From: Vibrio lentus
GTDB lineage: Bacteria; Pseudomonadota; Gammaproteobacteria; Enterobacterales; Vibrionaceae
Assembly: GCF_030409755.1 (NCBI RefSeq)
Contig: NZ_JAUFQE010000002.1
Span: forward strand, 3,286,001-3,350,000
Length of the DNA stretch: 64,000 bases
Direction: 5' to 3'
In this document: piece after piece, positions 58,282-64,000 of the stretch
How the letters are laid out: each line of letters opens with the position of its first letter
How positions within the stretch are numbered: the first letter of the stretch is position 1
Position numbers and translations under genes: made by a program
Notes under the pieces: model-generated
Databases searched by the model: none
Told to the model about the DNA's origin: nothing
Seen by the model: only the letters and a program-made list of their open reading frames with translations

Positions 58282-58398
58282 TTATCGACGTTTTTTTCGC
58301 TTCTTGGTGATGCTTTTTGCTTTCACAACACGCCCACCTTTGGCGAAGCGGTACCCCTTTTTTAACGTGCCGTTTCTTTTGACCCCTGTTTTAGCCAT
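58282..58398 (-). CDS. Tiny very basic protein, unknown
   Basis: 38 residues starting MAKTGVKRNGTLKKGYRFAK, with 17 Lys/Arg in all and a KKRKKRR end. Its start overlaps the stop of the gene upstream (ATGGCTAA). Possibly a DNA-binding or capsid-internal peptide. It is the last gene of the provirus, next to the chromosome. Confidence 0.65.
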   Translation of the reverse strand: MAKTGVKRNGTLKKGYRFAKGGRVVKAKSITKKRKKRR

Positions 58399-58522
58399 TC
58401 TTTTTACCCTCTAAAATTGTTTCAATGATGGTCAAGCGTTTATCTTGCTTCCATAACACAACGAGTAACGCTATCCAGGTCGGCGATAAGCCCATGCTGT
58501 TCAGTGAGACGAGTAGCTCCAT
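58391..58522 (-). CDS. Small single-TM protein of the lysis module
   Basis: 43 residues: MELLVSLNSMGLSPTWIALL, membrane helix, then a charged coiled tail (WKQDKRLTIIETILEGKKNG). Start overlaps the holin stop by one base. Comparable in layout to the 56-residue TM/coil protein at 36698-36868. Confidence 0.65.
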   Translation of the reverse strand: MELLVSLNSMGLSPTWIALLVVLWKQDKRLTIIETILEGKKNG

Positions 58523-58932
58523 TACTTACCCCTGAATTTAAATGAAAAGAACTCCAGTAAGTAACGCACCATAGAGCGAAAACCAAACGTGTCGATGACC
58601 ACTGCGCCCACTATGTACCAATAGTATTCGGGCACAAATTCCAACGCTTTGAAGCCTTCTTGCACATGCTCGGCATAGTCTGGAATAAACGACAAGATGA
58701 GAGGAACAAACACCACTAAGAGAATGAACTCATCTTTAAGGCCGCGATCTTTGAGGCTCACCCTATCTAAATCGGCGGCCTTTTCATCACCAGACTGTAA
58801 ACGCTTCACTTGAGCTTGGTGACGCTCTTGTTCGAGCTCATCTTGTCGCTTGAGAGCGTTCGCTTTATTGAGGCCATGCTGCTTATAGGCATCAATACCG
58901 CCGGTAATGAGGTTTGCGATGGCGCCTATCAT
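58522..58932 (-). CDS. Holin of the 3-TM family
   Basis: 136 residues. N-terminal amphipathic part, a charged coiled region (residues 25-60), then two strong membrane segments (FILLVVFVPLILSFIPDY and YYWYIVGAVVIDTFGFRSM). The DEF-L-V-P--L-FIP and YWY--G--V---FG-R patterns fit 3TM holins found next to M15 or lysozyme genes. Overlaps the endolysin by 4 nt. Confidence 0.8.
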   Translation of the reverse strand: MIGAIANLITGGIDAYKQHGLNKANALKRQDELEQERHQAQVKRLQSGDEKAADLDRVSLKDRGLKDEFILLVVFVPLILSFIPDYAEHVQEGFKALEFVPEYYWYIVGAVVIDTFGFRSMVRYLLEFFSFKFRGK

Positions 58933-59417
58933 GCGTAAACCCGTTTATCGAGTTCCACATGAGGCCCGTCTTTAAAGCTGACCCAATCCCCACCCCAGAC
59001 AATAGGGACATTCAGCTCTTGCGCCGCTTGTTTAAACGCCCAACTGACTTGCTCGTAATAACTAAAGCCCCATGTGACTTTGTTGTTTTCGTCATACACG
59101 ACAAAATCGATGGCATGCCCCGTTTGGTGCCGGCTTTTTTTGCTGTAGCCGTCTAATTGGCTGGCGCCTTTTTTGAAGAGGGCGTTTTGCTCTTCGGCCG
59201 TTCGCTTTCCCGAGGTAATCCCAAAATCAAAAGGGGTTAACTCTATCGCCCTGCGAACCACGCGCTTGAGATCGCCATGAACCCCAATCATGCGTGACTC
59301 ACTTCTTGCTGATAACGCAAACTGACTAAGTGCCTTATCCACGGTTTTTTTGTTCATGAAATACACTCCTAGTAAAGTGAAGAGCACAGCGAGCGCACTC
59401 AACTTTTTAATGGCCAT
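58929..59417 (-). CDS. M15-family peptidase endolysin (VanY/L-Ala-D-Glu type)
   Basis: 162 residues with an N-terminal membrane or signal-anchor segment (ALAVLFTLLGVYFM). Catalytic zinc motif pieces: ITSGKRTAEEQNALF, HQTGHAIDF (H-x-x-x-x-x-x-D type site) and KDGPHVEL. Cleaves peptide cross-links in peptidoglycan. It replaces the unrelated NNPLNIR-type hydrolase of the first provirus. Confidence 0.88.
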   Translation of the reverse strand: MAIKKLSALAVLFTLLGVYFMNKKTVDKALSQFALSARSESRMIGVHGDLKRVVRRAIELTPFDFGITSGKRTAEEQNALFKKGASQLDGYSKKSRHQTGHAIDFVVYDENNKVTWGFSYYEQVSWAFKQAAQELNVPIVWGGDWVSFKDGPHVELDKRVYA

Positions 59418-59767
59418 TATTCGAAGTCCGGTAACTGGGTCACCAGTAGCGCTCTGGCTGTTGCTCGCTTGGAGAGAACCTCTTGAGGCACGTCAGCACC
59501 GGTTTCTACTTGGCGTACTAAATAAAAATCGGTGGCTTCAAGATAGTGCTTTGCGAGCTGTTGGCGAGCGTAGCTCATGTTTTCCCATACAAGAGCCTCG
59601 TTAAGCACCACCTCTCCGTCTTGAACAAGGTAGTCATCCAAATTGCTTAATACGTTGTCGGTTAACTCAATATCAAGCGTCTCACAATCCTCTCTAGGTT
59701 GCGGTGCATTAACGGAGACAATGAGTCCCATGCGATTAACTTGTACTTTCATTGAATGAAGCCTCAC
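59417..59767 (-). CDS. Tail-assembly-chaperone-like accessory protein
   Basis: 116 residues (first ATG; MKVQVN five codons later is possible). The C-terminal half (HYLEATDFYLVRQVETGADV ... SKRATARALLV) shows the R/K-x-L-x-x-TD-x-x-x-x-R pattern of phage fibre-assembly accessory proteins. It occupies the slot of 35625-35954 in the first provirus. Overlaps the next gene by 32 nt at its start. Confidence 0.55.
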   Translation of the reverse strand: MRLHSMKVQVNRMGLIVSVNAPQPREDCETLDIELTDNVLSNLDDYLVQDGEVVLNEALVWENMSYARQQLAKHYLEATDFYLVRQVETGADVPQEVLSKRATARALLVTQLPDFE

Positions 59768-60170
59768 TCTCTTTCATTACCCTTAAATCGACGCCTGAGC
59801 CCATTCGAACTTTTATTTTTGTTGCTCCTTTGGGGACAACAATCGTGTGTATTGGGGAGGTTATGGCGTCTCTAGTGGTTGATTCACCTAACTGATAAGT
59901 GCATTGCTGATTCATTAGAATGTCATTCTCATCATTGAGAGCCTCAATGTTATACCTTAGATAGGTTCTAAACGTCTCAATCGTAGATCGTCTTGAAGTT
60001 TCAACGTTTAGAGTGACTAATGAAAGCTCACAGGGTTGCAAAGGAAACTCCACACTATGGATTTGCAAAGCACTGTCTGTGTATGCCACTGAAAGAGTGC
60101 CATCTACATCAACAGATAGACCTTTGCCGCCGAGCGATGGGTTATAAGTTGGGTTATAAACGCTAATCAT
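59736..60170 (-). CDS. Host-range or spike-type protein, unknown
   Basis: 144 residues, predicted beta-rich (SLGGKGLSVDVDGTLSVAYT, PIHTIVVPKGATKIKVRMG). No homology seen to the 281-residue spike of the first provirus, but it holds the same position. Function inferred from position. Confidence 0.55.
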   Translation of the reverse strand: MISVYNPTYNPSLGGKGLSVDVDGTLSVAYTDSALQIHSVEFPLQPCELSLVTLNVETSRRSTIETFRTYLRYNIEALNDENDILMNQQCTYQLGESTTRDAITSPIHTIVVPKGATKIKVRMGSGVDLRVMKESEASFNESTS

Positions 60171-60790
60171 ACGAACTCACCTAGGCGAACCTTGTCACCT
60201 GCCAGACCTTCTAGCATCACGGCCTTGTTACTTTTAATCAGCACATGACCGCCGGCGACAACCTCAATAAACCCTTGAACCAAAACAGAGCGATCATTAT
60301 CTTGAGAGGCTTGAATAAAGAGTCCTTTTCGCTCTTCATTTCCCGCAATGCTTTGCTCGTCTCCCGTCAAATCCAGATGACCCGTATCGACCTTTTGCAA
60401 GGTGTAAAGGTCAGCGAGCTTCTCCACGGTTAGCGTGTCATTTTGAATGCGCGTCTTCACTTCTGCTTGAACGGCACTGACAGTGATGGGAGTTAAGATT
60501 TCGCTAATCGCGACGGAATTATTAATGTCGATTTTTTGAGATTTGGTGATGATGGGAATGTCTGCCACTTGATATTCAACTGTGACGGATTCCGCCTGAT
60601 GGTTAAAAAGTTCAAGCTCATCAAAACGAGTGATATCCACCGTATCGCCCCGCCCGATTTCTGTAGGACGTAACGCGTCTCCGCGAAGCATCAGGGAATG
60701 ACTGGCTTCACGAAGGATGAGGTATTTACCTGCCTGACCCGCGTTAAACTGAATGCTTTCGCCAGCGCTTAAGGTATGGAGTTGTTTCAT
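60167..60790 (-). CDS. Minor virion protein, homolog of 33916-34521
   Basis: 207 residues. N-terminal half aligns with the first-provirus protein (KYLILREASHSLMLRGD; DTVDITRFDELELFNHQA; NNSVAISEI); the C-terminal half is different (VLVQGFIEVVAGGHVLIKS). This suggests a conserved virion-binding part and a variable outer part. Overlaps the upstream gene stop (ATGA). Confidence 0.65.
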   Translation of the reverse strand: MKQLHTLSAGESIQFNAGQAGKYLILREASHSLMLRGDALRPTEIGRGDTVDITRFDELELFNHQAESVTVEYQVADIPIITKSQKIDINNSVAISEILTPITVSAVQAEVKTRIQNDTLTVEKLADLYTLQKVDTGHLDLTGDEQSIAGNEERKGLFIQASQDNDRSVLVQGFIEVVAGGHVLIKSNKAVMLEGLAGDKVRLGEFV

Positions 60791-61743
60791 TTCTTACGCC
60801 CCGATACTAAATAGGCCATGGTCATTAACGTACCGAGAATACCCACCATAAGAGACACGTTTTTCAACAGCTCATTATTGCTTTCGTTCTCACCCGTCTG
60901 CTCTCTTGCTTTGGATGCATTCGCCATGGCAATGGCGGCTTTGGTGGTTTCCGTTTGTTGACCTGCCATGGATTTAATCGAATCTATCGCGTGCTCACTC
61001 AGGTTCGTGTTTGCCCCTATCGCGTATTCACTCAGATCAGCGTTGGCCCCTAATGCACTCTCACCAAAACTAAACGCGCCATCCAGTGCGCTTTCACCAA
61101 AATTTAGCGACGCATCCACGCTATCTGACGCCAAATCTAAGGCGTTATGACCAAAGTTAAACGCCTCTTCTGCGGTCTTACCCGCCACTGCCATGGCACC
61201 GTGGTCAGTCATGCTTAAATTAATGTCAGAGTTTTCTATCCCTGACAGAGCAAAGCCGTTGTTATCACCACCAATACCCAGACTGTTGTTCTTGTTGGTG
61301 GTCGTGGTGATGGTTTTCGCATTGCTCTTTGATTTACTCCGTCCACCCATGTCATCAAACCTTATTTGTAATACGTGCTCATTCTTGTGGGTCTCAATCT
61401 CTCGCACGGGCAATTGCAATTTACGCTGAATATAGCGATAAGCGCCGCGCTGATTAAAGTGAGCGCGAATAGAATCAAACCCATTCGCCACTCCGTGATT
61501 GAGAGCACTGAGCGTCCCGATGGCCATGTCACCCGCTAAAGCCACCACAACCAACTCCTTAGCGCCAGAGGGGGATTGCTCGCCGCGTAACAACATGAAC
61601 GTGTCTTCGACTCGATAGAGGGACTCTCGCCCCGCTTTCACTTCAATTTCAGCTTGCTTGAGGTAGTCACCAAGCGCTTTACTTAACTTCGGCTTGGCGT
61701 TTCCCCACGTTTCAGGAATTAAGTTACTTTCGAGTGAAAACAT
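60787..61743 (-). CDS. Fusion of GNAT-like domain and repetitive coiled-coil TM protein
   Basis: 318 residues from ATG 61743 (a TTG nine bases earlier is weaker). Residues 1-131 correspond to the 136-residue GNAT-like protein of the first provirus, and the rest, from MGGRSKSKSNAK (61350), to the 230-residue repetitive protein: NLSMTDHGAM, FG-based repeats (NFGESALDGAFSFGESALG), C-terminal membrane segment. There is no stop between the parts here. AAGG lies 9 nt before the internal ATG at 61350, so a separate 187-residue product may also be made. Confidence 0.72.
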   Translation of the reverse strand: MFSLESNLIPETWGNAKPKLSKALGDYLKQAEIEVKAGRESLYRVEDTFMLLRGEQSPSGAKELVVVALAGDMAIGTLSALNHGVANGFDSIRAHFNQRGAYRYIQRKLQLPVREIETHKNEHVLQIRFDDMGGRSKSKSNAKTITTTTNKNNSLGIGGDNNGFALSGIENSDINLSMTDHGAMAVAGKTAEEAFNFGHNALDLASDSVDASLNFGESALDGAFSFGESALGANADLSEYAIGANTNLSEHAIDSIKSMAGQQTETTKAAIAMANASKAREQTGENESNNELLKNVSLMVGILGTLMTMAYLVSGRKK

Positions 61744-61930
61744 ACAGCGCAAGAAGCGCTACGAGCGCTATTCCCCACCACGGTATGCCGTTATGACTGC
61801 CAAAGTTCATTGCGCCGGCCGTAAAGCCGCTGTTATTGGTGGTGTTGGAGGTGTTCCCAGACGTTGCGGGTCCCGAAGACCCGCCCGTCAAACCACCGCC
61901 ACCCGTTAAAGAAGTCAATGAACCTAGCAT
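61724..61930 (-). CDS. Gly/Ser/Thr-rich protein with C-terminal TM
   Basis: 68 residues: MLGSLTSLTGGGGLTGGSSG, a Thr/Asn run, GAMNFGSHNG, membrane helix IALVALLALYVFTRK. Counterpart of 32595-32816. Start shares a base with the previous stop (TAATG). Confidence 0.72.
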   Translation of the reverse strand: MLGSLTSLTGGGGLTGGSSGPATSGNTSNTTNNSGFTAGAMNFGSHNGIPWWGIALVALLALYVFTRK

Positions 61931-62076
61931 TAGCGAAATACTCCCAATTTATAGGCAAGGTAGAGCAAAGCCATCACCGCAGTCGCGGTTAGGGTTTTGT
62001 TGAGCCCCTGGCTCACACCAAATCCGAGTGCTGTTCCAAGCCCAAGACCGCCTAAACCGATAAAAAGTAATGGCAT
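61930..62076 (-). CDS. Small glycine-rich membrane protein
   Basis: 48 residues, MPLLFIGLGGLGLGTALGFG, then a second membrane stretch (ATAVMALLYLAYKLGVF). Counterpart of 32446-32598. Confidence 0.75.
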   Translation of the reverse strand: MPLLFIGLGGLGLGTALGFGVSQGLNKTLTATAVMALLYLAYKLGVFR

Positions 62077-62079
62077 GCG

Positions 62080-62352
62080 CTAATCCTTGAATAGAACAAT
62101 GAGAAGAACCACCACCAAGAGCGCCGCTATCCCGCCACCGATATAAAGCAAGGTGTTATCTTTCACTACGGCAGAGCTACCTTGTGGGCTCGTCACGGCA
62201 TTGCCGTTATTGTCGACCACTGGGGTGTTTGGCTGCTGCGTGGTGTTGGGATTAGACGAATTTGCGTTGTGACCAAATAACCAATCGGCATTTTCTCCCA
62301 CGCTATCGAGTGCCCCTTCACCAAACTCCAACAGGTCATCAAAAAAGCTCAT
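62080..62352 (-). CDS. Small virion membrane protein, homolog of 32159-32431
   Basis: 90 residues, same length as its homolog. MSFFDDLLEFGEGALDSVGE; NTTQQPNTPVVDNNGNAVT aligned with the first provirus; C-terminal membrane helix (YIGGGIAALLVVVLLIVLF). AAGGAG 6 nt before the ATG. Confidence 0.82.
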   Translation of the reverse strand: MSFFDDLLEFGEGALDSVGENADWLFGHNANSSNPNTTQQPNTPVVDNNGNAVTSPQGSSAVVKDNTLLYIGGGIAALLVVVLLIVLFKD

Positions 62353-62361
62353 GCGTGCTCC

Positions 62362-63177
62362 TTAGTATTTACCTGCGAGCATTTCAGGGCGAACCACTTT
62401 GACCGATTCAACCAAAATAGGAATTGAGCCGGCGACGTCACTCGTGGTCACTGAAAACTTCAGATTAGAGCTGTGCTGTGTTGGGAAGAGCTCATCAATA
62501 GAAAAGCCACGCACAATCGGATCAAAATGAAAATAGCCCGCTTGTGGCGTACGTTCGTTCCGTTTGGCGTTCGCATTATTGATGAACTTGTTGGCTTCGT
62601 ACTCTTTCACAAAGTCACGTTCAATTTCGAGCTTGGTGATCCCCGCGTGCATAAAGTGTGCACGGCGCAAACTGATTAACGGACTTGATACTAAGCTCGT
62701 AAACTCGTTTACCCCTGCGGCGTTCGCTGGCATGGTTTCACGCTTTATCATTGGAACCAAGATACGGGCAGGTTGCGCATTGGTGACCCAAGCATGAACC
62801 TGGATAGACAATGGCTCACCGCTGGCTTTCGCTTTGAACTGAATATCCAAATGAATGTTATCGCCCGCCTCCGTCACGAGTCCTGTGTAGCGAACCCCAT
62901 TTTTAGTGCGAGCGGTAATGTCACTGAATGGGATCACGTAATGGCCATTCGTATGAGCACGTTGCTTGTAGCGCTCTAACATCAGGATTTCACTGCCCGT
63001 TAAGACATAGATTTCCTCTGCATTCAGCGTAATCGACAAGCGTTCAATCTCGGCGGCCTCGGCATTCGTCTCTAGCACTAACTCATGGTAAGTCGGCCCA
63101 ACAGGAATAGGCAGCGTGCCTTTTTGTCCCCAAGCGGCCCCGACCATGGAATTCAGTTTGATTGGTTTTACTGACAT
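62362..63177 (-). CDS. Double-jelly-roll major capsid protein, homolog of 31345-32148
   Basis: 271 residues. Aligns along its length with the first capsid protein: KLNSMVGAAWGQKGTLPIPV, GPTYHELVLETNAEAAEI, TKNGVRYTGLVTEAGDNI, FHFDPIVRGFSIDELFPTQH, and the end GSIPILVESVKVVRPEML. GGGGAG ribosome site. The GPTY and GDNI segments and the C-terminal third are the best conserved; the loops between differ. Confidence 0.83.
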   Translation of the reverse strand: MSVKPIKLNSMVGAAWGQKGTLPIPVGPTYHELVLETNAEAAEIERLSITLNAEEIYVLTGSEILMLERYKQRAHTNGHYVIPFSDITARTKNGVRYTGLVTEAGDNIHLDIQFKAKASGEPLSIQVHAWVTNAQPARILVPMIKRETMPANAAGVNEFTSLVSSPLISLRRAHFMHAGITKLEIERDFVKEYEANKFINNANAKRNERTPQAGYFHFDPIVRGFSIDELFPTQHSSNLKFSVTTSDVAGSIPILVESVKVVRPEMLAGKY

Positions 63178-63189
63178 GTTTGTCTCCCC

Positions 63190-63318
63190 TTAAAACCAGC
63201 CACGTTTGCCGTTGATGAGTTGTTTGACTGCTTCTAACGTTGAGACGTTATTAATGATGGCAATCATCAGTAAGGTCAGTACAACAGCAATCAAGATGTT
63301 TTTATGCTGAGCTTTCAT
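63190..63318 (-). CDS. Small single-TM virion protein
   Basis: 42 residues, MKAQHKNILIAVVLTLLMIA then a short basic tail ending NGKRGWF. GGGGAG just upstream. Counterpart of 31214-31330 by position and layout. Confidence 0.72.
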   Translation of the reverse strand: MKAQHKNILIAVVLTLLMIAIINNVSTLEAVKQLINGKRGWF

Positions 63319-63449
63319 ACACTCCCCTGTCTCTCGACGTTGGATTTCGAACAGATACATTGAGTCTTTATAGAAGTGGAGTTACGTTTAAAAAGAAAGG
63401 GGAGTTAACCTATAGGTTGGACGGGTAACCTATAGGTTAAAAAGGTCGG
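63319..63449. promoter_or_regulatory. Junction with twin 12-bp palindromes
   Basis: AACCTATAGGTT occurs twice, at 63407-63418 and 63427-63438, with centres 20 bp apart, on one face of the helix. It lies between ATPase and capsid genes, where the first provirus has AAACCAAA repeats and a terminator. Best candidate for an operator or activator site of the late genes. Confidence 0.68.
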
Positions 63450-64000
63450 TTATCGGTAGTTCAAATTGAGTCTTGAGCCTGACTGACAGTTCAGCGCCTT
63501 ATGCTCAATATTACCGATACCATCACGGATCAAGAGGTATTCCGCGATTGGTTTTCCAATACGTTGCTTGTTGACCTTAGCGGATTTCAACGTCGCAATG
63601 GTATTCACATCCAACCCGCGTTTATCCGCGATCCATTGAGCATCACTCATAGAATTCACCGCGCCCACCCACCAAATGCTGGATTGCTCGGTCACGGTTT
63701 TCGGTACCTCTTGACCTCGTTGAAATATGGAGTGCACCACAAGGCCATACTGACGCCCGCCACGAAACAGCTCACCCGCACGACCTCGAAGTTTGCCAGA
63801 GGTTTCTACGCAGGAGGCTAACTCTTCAATCACCGTATAGAGCCGGCTTGCTCGGCCGTTACCGACCGACCACACCACTGACGCGAAAAATTCTAACTCT
63901 TCATAGGTTGCCCCATTGGCTGGAACGTACGCCAACTTAAACGAGCCGCCACGACGACGCGCTATCACCAGCGATTTCACAAACGCTAGACGTGACTTCG
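63450..64000 (-). CDS. FtsK/HerA-type packaging ATPase (5' part outside the window)
   Basis: The frame runs open to the window edge; an apparent GTG start at 63980 is internal, since KSRLAF upstream continues the alignment with the first provirus ATPase. Visible: FKLAYVPANGATYEELEFFA, VVWSVGNGRASRLYTVIEEL (Walker B region) and SIFQRGQEVPKTV. Walker A lies beyond the edge. The C-terminal 20 residues extend past the homolog. Confidence 0.82.
   Translation of the reverse strand, partial: KSRLAFVKSLVIARRRGGSFKLAYVPANGATYEELEFFASVVWSVGNGRASRLYTVIEELASCVETSGKLRGRAGELFRGGRQYGLVVHSIFQRGQEVPKTVTEQSSIWWVGAVNSMSDAQWIADKRGLDVNTIATLKSAKVNKQRIGKPIAEYLLIRDGIGNIEHKALNCQSGSRLNLNYR

Larger units (their letters stand above)
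58265..64000 (-). mobile_element. Second tailless (double-jelly-roll capsid) provirus, partial
   Basis: Minus-strand module convergent to the rRNA/tRNA genes, reading from the window edge: packaging ATPase, single-TM protein, capsid protein, three small membrane proteins, GNAT-like/coiled-coil fusion, minor virion protein, two host-range-type proteins, M15 endolysin, holin, two tiny proteins. The first eight match the dusA provirus in order. The left border is not resolved (just after the tRNA-Trp terminator); the right part, with replication and integration genes, is outside the window. Confidence 0.85.

Overview
The window reads as a piece of a Vibrio chromosome, probably a marine species near the Splendidus group. 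The evidence is the gene content and order (mutL-miaA-hfq-hflX-hflK-hflC; purA next to the sodium-motor gene motX; rnr-rlmB; rpsF-rpsR-rplI; dnaB-alr; pgi-cheX-zur-dusA-pspG; cysJIH), Vibrio-type 1555-nt 16S genes, and two rRNA operons in tandem. The species call is inference; the genus call is firm.

Layout. 1-24.9 kb is ordinary core genome: mismatch repair and tRNA modification, the HflKC quality-control proteins, purine synthesis, RNase R, small ribosomal protein operon, replicative helicase, alanine racemase, outer-membrane proteins, phosphoglucose isomerase, CheX and Zur. 24.95-39.64 kb is an integrated element of about 14.7 kb, inserted in the 5' end of dusA. It is flanked by a 15-bp direct repeat (attL/attR). 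The original dusA start is left behind as an 18-codon remnant on the left, and the element supplies a new start and promoter to dusA on the right. 39.6-46.8 kb returns to core genes: dusA, pspG with a sigma-54 promoter, an outer-membrane protein, and the sulfate-assimilation operon cysJIH. 46.9-58.2 kb holds two rRNA operons in tandem. The second carries tRNA-Glu in its spacer and is followed by tRNA-Asp and tRNA-Trp. From about 58.27 kb to the window end, on the minus strand, lies most of the structural half of a second, related element.

The main find is that both elements look like proviruses of tailless, membrane-containing, double-jelly-roll-capsid viruses (corticovirus PM2 / autolykivirus type), not tailed phages. 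Each has a short FtsK/HerA-type packaging ATPase, a small membrane protein, a ~270-residue capsid protein that aligns between the two copies, a run of tiny glycine-rich membrane proteins, a GNAT-like protein, a repetitive coiled-coil membrane protein, a paralogous minor virion protein, a host-range/spike module and a lysis module. The dusA element also has an HUH rolling-circle Rep of 642 residues (PM2 P12-like), a tyrosine integrase, a LexA-like CI repressor facing a PrtN-like activator (the logic of pyocin regulation), a perfect LexA box in front of the integrase, and candidate defence or exclusion cargo at both ends. The two proviruses share capsid genes but have swapped spike and lysis genes.
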